A stretch of 64,000 nt of DNA from Nemesobacter sp965204665 (GTDB lineage Bacteria; Desulfobacterota_D; UBA1144; Nemesobacterales; Nemesobacteraceae), in contig OZ242002.1 of assembly GCA_965204665.1 (NCBI GenBank), positions 248,001-312,000 on the forward strand, read 5' to 3'. The position numbers and the translations under genes are program-made. Below the pieces are notes generated by a model that saw only the letters and a list, made by a program, of their open reading frames with translations, made no database searches and was not told the DNA's origin. Positions 8,070 through 16,608 of the stretch are shown one piece after another (the stretch's first letter is position 1; each line of letters begins with the position of its first letter).

Positions 8070-8867
8070 ATGAGCAACGATGCCAAATACGTAATGGGGT
8101 ACGGAGAAGATTTTCAGAAATTACTCAGCAGACGCAACGTGCAGACTTGCGCGGCACACCTCCTGCCGTATTTAAAACCCGGTATGCGCGTTCTGGATTT
8201 CGGGTGCGGTCCAGGAACAATTTCTCTCGGGTTGGCGGGAGCTGTAGAACCTGGAGAACTGCATGGCGTAGACATGGAGGAATCGCAGGTAAGAATCGCC
8301 CGAGCCGCCGCCTCGGCGGGAGGACATCAGAATGCTTCATTTCAAACCGCCAAGGCTACAAACCTTCCTTTTGAAGATAACTCATTCGATGTCGCGCATT
8401 GCCATGCCGTGCTTTTTCACGCTCCCGACACAGAGACTGTTTTGGCTGAGGCACGCCGCGTGTTGAAACCCGGCGGTATCATTTCATGTCGGGAAATGTT
8501 CGTTGATTCGTCATTTCTCGAACCCCGGACAAGAGATCCCTGGGAAACATTTTCTAAGCTTCTTACGGCCAACGGAGGACATCCACAGATCGGCAAGCAT
8601 CTCAAACGGCTCTTTATCGAAGCCGGATTCTCGGATATCAGAGCCGGCATCTCATTTGAATCTTTCTGCACGGATGAAGATGTCGAGTTTCTTTACCATT
8701 TTCTGACATCTTGGTTTTTCTCGCCCGACACTGTCGAAGCGGCCGAGAAACACGGAATTGCATCCAGAGAACAATTTGACAACTGGCGCACAATCATTGA
8801 CAACTGGAGGAAAACCACCGGAGCCATAGCAGGTTTTGCTTGGGGTGAGGCAACAGGCCGCAAATAA
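8070..8867 (+). CDS. Class I SAM-dependent methyltransferase
   Basis: 265 aa. The SAM-binding motif I VLDFGCGPGTISLGLA (about residue 42), an acidic post-I residue (GVDMEES), motif II (FDVAHCHAVLFHAPD) and the post-II REVLKPGG-like segment (ARRVLKPGG) place it with UbiE/Methyltransf_11 proteins. The substrate (quinone, sterol or small molecule) cannot be told from sequence. A single gene with an AGGAG site 7 nt before its ATG, convergent with trkH. Confidence 0.8.
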   Translation: MSNDAKYVMGYGEDFQKLLSRRNVQTCAAHLLPYLKPGMRVLDFGCGPGTISLGLAGAVEPGELHGVDMEESQVRIARAAASAGGHQNASFQTAKATNLPFEDNSFDVAHCHAVLFHAPDTETVLAEARRVLKPGGIISCREMFVDSSFLEPRTRDPWETFSKLLTANGGHPQIGKHLKRLFIEAGFSDIRAGISFESFCTDEDVEFLYHFLTSWFFSPDTVEAAEKHGIASREQFDNWRTIIDNWRKTTGAIAGFAWGEATGRK

Positions 8868-8937
8868 TCTTTTCTTCATCTGTTCCGGTCCAATCCCGTA
8901 ATTCAAACATGCAGATACCGTAACTACGTTTCTATCC

Positions 8938-8985
8938 AGAGTACGCCGAGTGGAGTGAGGAAAAAACCACTCCGACGCATACTCT
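8938..8985. terminator. Imperfect hairpin between convergent genes
   Basis: AGAGTACGCCGAGTGGAGTG and CACTCCGACGCATACTCT can pair as a long imperfect stem with an A-rich loop. It lies between the methyltransferase stop and the trkH stop and could terminate transcription from either side. The T run after it is short, so strength is uncertain. Confidence 0.4.
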
Positions 8986-10441
8986 ACCTTTTCCAGAAAG
9001 ACGGTAGGAACAGAACAAGCACGGTAAAGAGTTCAAGCCTCCCTACAACCATAGCCGTTGCCAACAAAATTTTAGTAGGAGAACTCAGGGCTGAATAATT
9101 GCTGCCTGGACCGACCTCGTCGAAACCGGGGCCGACATTGGTTAGCGCTGCGACTGCGGCCGAGACTGCCGATTCCAGTGACACATCCTCAAGCATTAAG
9201 ACTCCCAGAGCGATAAATGCACAGATAAATATGTACAGGATAAAAAAACTTGTTATGCTTGAGGTCGCTTTTTCACTTACGGTCTTTCCATCTATGGTTA
9301 TAAGAGAGACTATGCTCGGATACACAAGCCTGTGTATCTCCCTGTAAGCTTTTTTGAAGAGCACCATGATTCTCAATGCTTTTACCGAACCTGAAGTTGA
9401 CCCCGCGCAGGCCCCGAAAAACATCAGCATGAACAGAACCCACTTAACAAAATCCGGCCACGCATCAAAATCCGTGGTAGTAAAACCTGTGGTAGTAATA
9501 ATCGACACTACCTGAAAAGCCCCATGATGAAGAGATTCAAGGAAAGTTTCGTAGACTTCGGTCTGCGTCAGTTCAACCGCGATAAATAAAGTTGCAGCAA
9601 GTACGAAGAAAAAATAGAATTGAAATTCCGAGTTCCTCAAAAGTTTTGCAGGGTTTCCTGTAAAGAAATAGAAATGGAGTACGAAGCTTGTTCCTCCGAG
9701 AAACATAAACAGCGTTATCATCCAATGTATGTAGACGCTTTCGTAAGCTCCGACGCTTGCATCCCTGCATGAAAAACCCCCTGTTGAAAGAGTGCTGAAC
9801 GAATGCGTTACCGCATCGAAGAAACTCATCCCGCCAAAAACTAAAAGCACCGTCAGCACCGCGGTGAACGCGATGTAGATACCCCAGAGTCTTTTAGCCG
9901 TTTCCGCAACCTTGGGAGCGAACTTTTCGGTCGTCGGCCCGGTGGCTTCAAGCCCGACAAGTTGCGCGCTGCCGACAAATAGTTTCGGCAGTATGGCAAC
10001 TCCCAAAACTATTATCCCCATACCCCCCAGCCACTGGGTAAAGTTTCTCCAGAAAAGAATTCCCTTCGGAAGACTTTCTATGGATGTAAGAACAGTAGCT
10101 CCCGTGGTGGTAAAACCTGAAGTGGACTCAAAAAGCGAATCTACGGGATTTGCAAAAACTCCGTAAATAATATACGGAACCGCCCCCATTATACTTGCCG
10201 ATACCCAGCAGAGCGTCGCAATCAAAAATCCTTCTCTTCTCCGTATCTCTTTCGGGACTTCAGCAGGATGAGAAATCAAAACAATCAGCAGGCCCGCAAC
10301 GAATGTGATCACAGACGAGAGCAGGAATGTGGACAGATCATCCTCTGGATAAAAAAACGCGCACACCGCAGGCAGAAGCATCAGGATTCCCAGACACGCA
10401 ACGAATTTCCCGGTGATCTGAAAACAAAATCTGAAATTCAC
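8984..10441 (-). CDS. trkH: Potassium uptake protein TrkH, membrane subunit
   Basis: Inner-membrane K+ translocating subunit, 485 aa with about ten hydrophobic segments. Selectivity-filter-like loops are visible as STSGFTTTGATV, STLSTGGFS, TTTGFTTTD and TNVGPGFD, the fourfold pore repeats of the SKT superfamily. The GTG start at 10441 overlaps the trkA stop (GTGA), so TrkA and TrkH are made together. Confidence 0.93.
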   Translation of the reverse strand: MNFRFCFQITGKFVACLGILMLLPAVCAFFYPEDDLSTFLLSSVITFVAGLLIVLISHPAEVPKEIRRREGFLIATLCWVSASIMGAVPYIIYGVFANPVDSLFESTSGFTTTGATVLTSIESLPKGILFWRNFTQWLGGMGIIVLGVAILPKLFVGSAQLVGLEATGPTTEKFAPKVAETAKRLWGIYIAFTAVLTVLLVFGGMSFFDAVTHSFSTLSTGGFSCRDASVGAYESVYIHWMITLFMFLGGTSFVLHFYFFTGNPAKLLRNSEFQFYFFFVLAATLFIAVELTQTEVYETFLESLHHGAFQVVSIITTTGFTTTDFDAWPDFVKWVLFMLMFFGACAGSTSGSVKALRIMVLFKKAYREIHRLVYPSIVSLITIDGKTVSEKATSSITSFFILYIFICAFIALGVLMLEDVSLESAVSAAVAALTNVGPGFDEVGPGSNYSALSSPTKILLATAMVVGRLELFTVLVLFLPSFWKR

Positions 10442-11769
10442 GAGACCATTATCTCTTCAACTTTCTTCACAGCATCAGGGAGCGCGAATACCACCAGACG
10501 GTCTCCGACCTGCGCCACGAAATCTCCTCCGGGAAAAACCGGCTTCCCGTCCCGCACGCATACCCCTATAACTGAACTGTGAGGCATCCTGCAGTTCTTA
10601 AGTTCTGTTCCGAGAATCTTTGAATCCTCACTGACATCAAACTCCAGAAGTTCTCCCTCTTTCCCATGAAGCAGCGACATGTTAGCCTCTCCACCCAGGC
10701 GGAGCAAATTGAGAATTCCGTTCGCAACTGACATATTCACGCTTATAGCTCGGTTAATCCCTATAGTTTCAAGCACTTCAACGTAATCAGGGTTGGAATA
10801 CAGTACCGCGCAACGGTCAATGCCGAGATTTTTTGCCAGAAGTGCGCTGAGTACATTGTTCTCATCATCATCTGTAAGCGCAAGAAGGTAGTCGCTTTTC
10901 TCCACTCCCGCCTCCTTAAGCACTTCAAGGTCAGTACCATCTCCTTCAAACACCATAACCCCGACAAGATTTTCAGCGGCCGATTTAGCTTTTTCGTGGT
11001 CATTTTCAATCAGTCTCACAGAAAGTCCCTTCGAGTGGAGTGTCTCGGCCACTTCGCACCCTATCCTTCCGCCACCGACTATTATGACAGAATGAACTTT
11101 CTCTATCTTCAGATTAAAAAGTCTCTTTAACCTCACGAGTCCTGACGGAATCCCCAGGGCAAAAACAAAATCTCCTGCGCGAAGTTCCGTATCCCCTCGC
11201 GGGATGGTCACCTTGTGATTTCGCTGAAGTCCGACAAAAGTCCAGTTTCTGGATGGAGCGGCGAAATTTTTCAACTTTTGATTTATTATCGGCGCCCCAT
11301 CCTCTACCCGTAGTTTGAGGAGCTCCACCTGCCCGCTTGCAAAAAATTCCACTCTACCCGCAAAAGGAGCACTTATAAGAGCGACTACTTTCTCAGAAAT
11401 TATCCTGCTTGAACTTACAACCGAGATATTAGAACTTGGGAGAACATTGCCGTATTCGGAATACCTGGCGTTTCTTATACTCGCGATGACTTTCTTTATT
11501 CCGAGGGAATGAGCAAAAAAAGCGGCGAGTAAATTTGTTTTGTCATCTCCTGTAACCGCAATGACTATATCCGCTTTTCCCATTTCCGCGCGTCTGAGTA
11601 CAAACGGGTCGGCACCGTTTCCTTCAAAGGCAAGAACATCCTGGGTTTCTTTTACCTTGTCTATAAGTTCACTATCTTTCTCCACTACTACAACTTCCTG
11701 GTTTTCAGAAAGTTCTCTTGAAAGAAAATTTCCGACATGCCCCAGACCTATTATCAGAATTCTCTGCAT
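10438..11769 (-). CDS. trkA: Trk system potassium regulator TrkA
   Basis: 443 aa peripheral gating subunit with two RCK modules. Each has an NAD-binding Rossmann motif: GLGHVGNFLSREL at the N-terminus and GGGRIGCEVAETL near residue 226. Each is followed by a TrkA-C type domain. It partners the membrane TrkH encoded immediately downstream with overlap. Confidence 0.93.
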   Translation of the reverse strand: MQRILIIGLGHVGNFLSRELSENQEVVVVEKDSELIDKVKETQDVLAFEGNGADPFVLRRAEMGKADIVIAVTGDDKTNLLAAFFAHSLGIKKVIASIRNARYSEYGNVLPSSNISVVSSSRIISEKVVALISAPFAGRVEFFASGQVELLKLRVEDGAPIINQKLKNFAAPSRNWTFVGLQRNHKVTIPRGDTELRAGDFVFALGIPSGLVRLKRLFNLKIEKVHSVIIVGGGRIGCEVAETLHSKGLSVRLIENDHEKAKSAAENLVGVMVFEGDGTDLEVLKEAGVEKSDYLLALTDDDENNVLSALLAKNLGIDRCAVLYSNPDYVEVLETIGINRAISVNMSVANGILNLLRLGGEANMSLLHGKEGELLEFDVSEDSKILGTELKNCRMPHSSVIGVCVRDGKPVFPGGDFVAQVGDRLVVFALPDAVKKVEEIMVS

Positions 11770-11795
11770 GGCGATGAATTACTTGATAGATTGCG

Positions 11796-12533
11796 CTATT
11801 GAAAAACCCCTCGGAATCTGACGAGTCTTACCCCGAAAATCAGCGCAAGCAATAGAGCCGCAATCTGCGCTTGGGAAACACCTTCTATGAAACTGGGGGT
11901 AGTTTCTCTTATGAATTCAATTGCAAACCTCTGGATGCCCAAAGCGGTAAAGCCCAAAGCCGCAATAAAGCCCGCGGGGTACATCTTTTTTCTCATACTC
12001 CAAAGAAAAGCGAAAAGAAGTACCGCAAACAACATATCGTAAAGTTGGGTTGGGTGAACATCCGTCGCGCGACCGGGAAATGTAGCCGCCCAGGGCAATG
12101 AACACGCAGTTCCATAGTCACAGCCGTTGAGAAAACATCCTATTCTACCAACGCCGTATCCAAGTATCAGAGCCGGACATACTATATCCAGAAGAACCTG
12201 AAAATCGATTTTTTTCACTCTGGAGACAACTCCGACAACACAGAATATTCCAACAAGTCCACCCACGGAGGAATATCCCGATATAAAATACCGAACAGGG
12301 TCTGCCATAAACTCCGCTATGGTGGCGTTCTGGTAAAGAAAAAGAATTTTGGCTCCTGCAAGTCCGCCGAAAAAACAAGTCAGCAGCAGAGTTCCAGGAA
12401 GACCAGCATCCATATCCCTGCGGCTCACTTCTTTTGAGACCACCCAGAAGGCGACAAGATATCCGATCGTAAGAAATACGGAATAGGAATAAATGGCGAT
12501 GCCATCACCCAATTCAAGAAGTACAGGATACAC
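11796..12533 (-). CDS. lgt: Prolipoprotein diacylglyceryl transferase
   Basis: Integral membrane enzyme that adds diacylglycerol from phosphatidylglycerol to the lipobox Cys, needed for the collagen/RTX lipoproteins encoded in this window. 245 aa with about seven hydrophobic segments. The Lgt signature GRIGCFLNGCDYG and the essential HPTQLYD motif are present. The start is a GTG at 12533; the family N-terminus (YPVLLELG) begins directly there. Confidence 0.93.
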   Translation of the reverse strand: MYPVLLELGDGIAIYSYSVFLTIGYLVAFWVVSKEVSRRDMDAGLPGTLLLTCFFGGLAGAKILFLYQNATIAEFMADPVRYFISGYSSVGGLVGIFCVVGVVSRVKKIDFQVLLDIVCPALILGYGVGRIGCFLNGCDYGTACSLPWAATFPGRATDVHPTQLYDMLFAVLLFAFLWSMRKKMYPAGFIAALGFTALGIQRFAIEFIRETTPSFIEGVSQAQIAALLLALIFGVRLVRFRGVFQ

Positions 12534-12560
12534 TGTTCTGAAATGTTTCTCCGTATGCTT

Positions 12561-13445
12561 TTACTCTTTGAGCATTGAATCCAGGTTGATCAAGGGAACG
12601 GCGTCTCCTCCCGAGAACTTCGGCAAAGTTCCATCCCATTTTTCCGCAATCCTGAGCTGGATGATCATAGGGTTCTGCTGAAGAGCCTCGGCCTCTCTCT
12701 GAATCGCTTCAGCCCTTGCCTTGGACGCAATCTCTATCTGGAAAGCTTCTGCGCCGGCTGCAAGCTTTTTTTCCTCAGCCGCAGCTTCTGCCTGTGTAAC
12801 CCTTCTTATTTTCTCATTTTTCGCCTGCAGCGCTTCTTGCTCCGCCTTTACTTTGAGCTCAATCGCCCTGTTGAACTCTTCGGAAAAATCAAAATCGGTT
12901 ATCGCAACGTTGGCAATCTTGAGCGCATTCGGGGAAATCTCCTTTTCATCAAGCGTAACGGATATGAAATTGTTTATAGCCTCCTGTATCTCAACCTTAA
13001 CCTCGGCTCTTTTCGTAACCAGTTGTTCAGCCGTGTACTTGGCCGTGATGGCTTTTACGGATTCCTGTATCGCCGGCTCTATAAGAGTCAGAGATACAGT
13101 GATTCTTTTTCCTATTTTCTGATATATCAGTGGTGCAAATTCTCCCGTGATTGAATACTGAAGGGTAACTTGGGTCTTCACGTTCTGGAGGTCCTTAGAG
13201 GCGGAGATCGCTTTTGCGGTGGCCGCGGTAAGACGGATGTCCATCTGCTCGATTTTGTCTAGAAACGGCTTTTTTAGATGAAAGCCTTCAGGAAGCGCTC
13301 TGGTCTGTACCGCTCCAAGGGTTCTTACCACTCCTACGTGCCCACTCTCCACTATTACAAAAACTCCTGTTACGACAAAAAATATCACGATAAGAATTAT
13401 CGGATAGAAAATATTAAGTTTGGGAATCTGTCCCCTTACTCTCAT
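12561..13445 (-). CDS. Prohibitin-family (SPFH/PHB domain) membrane protein
   Basis: 294 aa. One N-terminal transmembrane helix (residues about 10-30) is followed by a PHB domain with GHVGVVRTLGAV and PEGFHLKKPF, then a long Ala/Glu/Lys coiled coil (about 190-250). This topology matches prohibitin-like scaffolds that form membrane rings and modulate proteases such as FtsH. GGAGGT lies just before the ATG. It is upstream of lgt on the same strand, 27 bp apart. The specific function is unknown. Confidence 0.8.
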   Translation of the reverse strand: MRVRGQIPKLNIFYPIILIVIFFVVTGVFVIVESGHVGVVRTLGAVQTRALPEGFHLKKPFLDKIEQMDIRLTAATAKAISASKDLQNVKTQVTLQYSITGEFAPLIYQKIGKRITVSLTLIEPAIQESVKAITAKYTAEQLVTKRAEVKVEIQEAINNFISVTLDEKEISPNALKIANVAITDFDFSEEFNRAIELKVKAEQEALQAKNEKIRRVTQAEAAAEEKKLAAGAEAFQIEIASKARAEAIQREAEALQQNPMIIQLRIAEKWDGTLPKFSGGDAVPLINLDSMLKE

Positions 13446-13838
13446 GTGTTACCTCCACAAAAATCTAATGTCCTTAAATTATATATTCCCAAGAGAAAAT
13501 ATAAAGACATCAGGAGAACTCACTCATATAGACGGATGGGCATTTTCAGCGGTCGAGGATTCTTGCTTACAGTTCCTGCGAGGCGGTTGTAATCAGATGT
13601 CCTTTTCGAATTTGCCGCCGTCAAGGGAAATATGTTTCAGCATTGTGGGCATACAACTCGCCCGAGGAGTAGGGACCATGGAGAAATACCATTGTGCGGC
13701 GTGAACCGGCAGATGACAGTCGCTGATGCCCGCTACAAACTCAAGCCTTATACCCGAGAATCATTACATGGCAGAACACCATGCGAAATTTCAAACAAGT
13801 CGCAAGGCCCTTACGGTTTTACATCCCGTCCGCAGAAA
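13446..13838. other. Gene-poor gap with a relic of the IS66-like unit
   Basis: 393 bp between recJ and the prohibitin-like gene, with no convincing gene. A -10-like TATAAT (minus strand, 13478-13483) precedes the prohibitin-like gene. The segment 13538-13602 (CATTTTCAGCGG..GAGGATTC ... CAGTTCCTGC ... GATGTC) is clearly related to 16094-16164, the interior next to the left end of the mobile unit at 16073. A degraded insertion therefore probably once sat here. The remainder (13610-13838) is unassigned. Confidence 0.45.
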
Positions 13839-15554
13839 TCACCCTCCCGCATCCCTCACATCCTTCACAAAAAGTCTAGGTGATTTTTTTTCCTCACGAC
13901 CCTCTCTGCCATTAGAACCCAATGAGAAAACCATATCTATTTTCTCAGGAAGTTGTGTTTGACGAGCGTAGAACCATATGCATTCCAATGTCGCTCCGTT
14001 CTCATTCGCCAGAAAAGAAAGAGTACGGTTCCTGAACAATTTCTGCCTAGAAACCTGAATCGATTTCGAAAGAAAAACAGGTTCGGGATTTTCCTCTCCA
14101 AAAGGAGCAAGGCTCTCTATTTTGGAAACGAAATCCTGGTCTATCGAGCACAGGCTTACCTCTAAATCTATTTTCAACTTGTTCTCCGGCTTTTGACCGC
14201 TTCTTTCAAGCTCCTGCGAAAACCTCTTACTGAAAACAGATATCTTTTCCTCGGCAATCGTAACGCCCGCCGCATTTGCATGTCCCCCGAATTTTTCGAA
14301 GACATCACCACAACTGCATAGAATGGAATATATATCTATACCTCCGAAAGACCGTCCACTTCCGGTCCCCATCGAGTTTTCGTCAACTGCAATGAGAAAA
14401 GCGGGTTTCTGGTAATATCTCGCAATTGAGGATGCAACTATTCCCAGAACGCCTTTGTGCCACTTCCGCGAGGCGAGAACAATGGAATTGTTCCGCTCGG
14501 AACCGGAAAGCGACTCGGCCATCCTGACAGCATCTTCACGTATCTCATTCTCCACTTTCTTTCTTTCAGAGTTCTGGCAGTCAAGGGTTTTTGCTAAACG
14601 GTGCGCTTCTTCAGGAATGCGGGAGAGAAGCAACTCAACCGCGCTGTCGGCGGAAGCCATTCTCCCAGCAGCATTTATTCTGGGGCCGAGACGAAAACCC
14701 AGATCAGATGCGTCAATACCTTTCTCTATTTCACATACGCTGTTCAGGGCCGCAATGCCCGGCCGCTTCGGGTTTTCTATTCTCTTAAGTCCTTCTTTAA
14801 TCATTATCCTGTTTACGTTTTTAACCGGAACGCAGTCCGCGACTGTTCCAAGCGCAACCAGATCCAGGAAATCTCCCAAGTTCGGCTCCGCCGTCTTTTC
14901 AAAAAAACCTTCTTCCCGAAGCGTTCTACGCAGCGCAAGAGCAAGATTGAATGCAACACCCACTCCGGCAACTTCCTTACCCGGATACCGGCAATCAGGT
15001 TGTCTGGGGTTAATCACCGCTGTGGCGCGGGGAATGCTTCCCGAAAAACTGTGATGGTCAGAAACTATGAAATCCATGCCGAGTTCGCCTGCCAGCATAA
15101 CCTCATCTGCAGACGTTATGCCGCAGTCAACCGAAACCACAAGTTCTACTCCGCGCGCCTTCAGATATTCAAGCCCCTCAAAACTCACTCCATACCCTTC
15201 GTTAAATCTGTCAGGAATATAGTAAGTCACATCGCAATCCATGGACCTGAGAAAACTGTGGAGAAGGCAAGTAGCCGTAACTCCGTCCACATCGTAATCC
15301 CCGTAGATACCGATCTTTTCCTTTTCGTAAACGGATTTCTTGAGCCGACCGACAGCCTCTTCCATTCCCTTCATTAGAAAAGGAGAAGGCAGGTCGGAAA
15401 GTGATGTGGAAAGAAAAAGTTCCGCATCCTCAACTGAACTGATTTCTCTGTTTACAAGAAGCCGTGCGATCAGCGGGTCTAAGTTCAGTCCGGCTGAAAT
15501 TCTCCTGACAGGCACTGTTGCGGGTTTTGACATCACCCATTTTGCGTTATTCAT
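13839..15554 (-). CDS. recJ: Single-stranded-DNA exonuclease RecJ
   Basis: 571 aa, normal length. A 5'-3' ssDNA exonuclease of recombination and mismatch repair. DHH-family motifs are present: GDYDVDGVTAT (motif I), VDCGIT, the SDHHS core, and the DHHA1-type GTGSGRS / FGGHANAAG motif near residue 400. The C-terminal OB-like region is intact. The ATG lies upstream of the gap and 24 bp downstream of aroQ. Confidence 0.94.
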   Translation of the reverse strand: MNNAKWVMSKPATVPVRRISAGLNLDPLIARLLVNREISSVEDAELFLSTSLSDLPSPFLMKGMEEAVGRLKKSVYEKEKIGIYGDYDVDGVTATCLLHSFLRSMDCDVTYYIPDRFNEGYGVSFEGLEYLKARGVELVVSVDCGITSADEVMLAGELGMDFIVSDHHSFSGSIPRATAVINPRQPDCRYPGKEVAGVGVAFNLALALRRTLREEGFFEKTAEPNLGDFLDLVALGTVADCVPVKNVNRIMIKEGLKRIENPKRPGIAALNSVCEIEKGIDASDLGFRLGPRINAAGRMASADSAVELLLSRIPEEAHRLAKTLDCQNSERKKVENEIREDAVRMAESLSGSERNNSIVLASRKWHKGVLGIVASSIARYYQKPAFLIAVDENSMGTGSGRSFGGIDIYSILCSCGDVFEKFGGHANAAGVTIAEEKISVFSKRFSQELERSGQKPENKLKIDLEVSLCSIDQDFVSKIESLAPFGEENPEPVFLSKSIQVSRQKLFRNRTLSFLANENGATLECIWFYARQTQLPEKIDMVFSLGSNGREGREEKKSPRLFVKDVRDAGG

Positions 15555-15578
15555 AAAAATCCTGTTGTGAAGAAAGGG

Positions 15579-16034
15579 TCAAGCGGGGTTTCTTGTATTT
15601 TTGATGTAACGGACCAACCCGGAAAGTCCAAGTTTATAACCGTGTGCTCCGAAGCCGGATATGACGCCGACCGACACTCCGGAGATAAACGACTTCTGCC
15701 TGAAGAGCTCCCTTCCGTATATATTCGAAATATGAACTTCCACAACCGGAATTCCGGTTGAGAGGATGGCATCCCTTATGGCGAGGCTGGTATGAGTGTA
15801 TGCTCCCGGGTTTATTACTATTCCGTCGTGACTCCCGTACGAATCCTGTATGGCGGTAACTATATCTCCCTCGGAGTTCGACTGAAAAAAAGAGATTTCA
15901 ATTTCGCTGTCAATGGTCGGTGCGACCGAAGAAAGAAAAGATTCAATGCCGGCAAGCGTAAAACTCCCGTATATCTCCGGTTCCCTTCTTCCCAGCATGT
16001 TGAGGTTGGGACCATTAATGATTTTTATCTTCAT
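15579..16034 (-). CDS. aroQ: Type II 3-dehydroquinate dehydratase
   Basis: Converts 3-dehydroquinate to 3-dehydroshikimate. 151 aa, the typical dodecameric type II length. GPNLNMLGRREPEIYG carries the catalytic Tyr, INPGAYTHTS the substrate loop, and PVVEVHISN the catalytic His. Its start is only about 30 bp from the left boundary of the mobile unit, so insertion took place just upstream of this gene and may have replaced part of its promoter. Confidence 0.95.
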   Translation of the reverse strand: MKIKIINGPNLNMLGRREPEIYGSFTLAGIESFLSSVAPTIDSEIEISFFQSNSEGDIVTAIQDSYGSHDGIVINPGAYTHTSLAIRDAILSTGIPVVEVHISNIYGRELFRQKSFISGVSVGVISGFGAHGYKLGLSGLVRYIKNTRNPA

Positions 16035-16064
16035 AAAATACGTTACCGCTGGTCAGTAAGCATA

Positions 16065-16090
16065 AATCAAATGTAACCGTTCGGTCAAGG
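16065..16090 (+). repeat. Left end: 8-bp target duplication plus terminal inverted repeat
   Basis: AATCAAAT (16065-16072) is followed by GTAACCGTTCGGTCAAGG. The same AATCAAAT follows the right end at 18699. Confidence 0.75.
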
Positions 16091-16186
16091 TGTGGGTGAG
16101 CGTTTTCAGCGGTTGAGGATTCGCTTCCAGTTCCTGCAAAGCTGTTTCAGCCGGATGTCTTTTTTAGGTTTGTTGAATTTACTGTA

Positions 16187-16447
16187 TCATTCGTAACGTC
16201 CACATACTATGCGTCTGCAGAACTCCTTGGACAGAGCAGTACGGTTCAGCCGCTCGGACCCTGCTATCAAGTCCCGCAACAGATTCATCTCCTCTGTCGT
16301 GAAATCACGACCGCAGCAGCGACACTTAATCTCTGCGGTAAGGCAGGGGCGGTGAATTCGCACCGACATTCCTCGCTCATCAACCACAACAACCGTGGTT
16401 ATCGGATCACCCTGCAGTTTTCGACTATTTTCTGCGCAGGCACTCAA
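16187..16447 (-). pseudogene. Truncated DruA-like/DUF4338 protein remnant
   Basis: 86-codon frame. The segment KCRCCGRDFTTEEMNLLRDLIA ... NRTALSKEFCRR matches the N-terminal part of DUF4338 proteins (RGR-x-(F/I)...LI......R..LS...C). These proteins occur in transposon-associated genes and, as DruA, in Druantia defence. The frame stops after CGRYE, where the family normally continues for some 250 residues. A related, more decayed piece lies upstream of the broken copy at 44.6 kb. Family assignment is by eye. Confidence 0.5.
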
Positions 16448-16502
16448 CCGATATAACTCATCACAACAACTGAACGGGCGACGCAGGTCAGAACATAATG
16501 GC

Positions 16503-16529
16503 TTGACTTAGCAAGGGGGGGGGTAGAAT
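16503..16529 (+). promoter_or_regulatory. Poly-G spacer promoter of collagen/RTX copy 2
   Basis: TTGACT (16503-16508), TAGCAA, nine G (16515-16523), TAGAAT (16524-16529). The spacer is 15 nt. The -10 box is about 80 nt upstream of the start codon. The layout is the same as at the other three copies, with a different G count from copy 1. Confidence 0.75.
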
Positions 16530-16608
16530 CAAAGAAATCAAGGAGCAAGATTTTGTCGCGACGGATAACCGGACATTATGAATAAAATATTTTACATGGA
16601 GGTTTATT

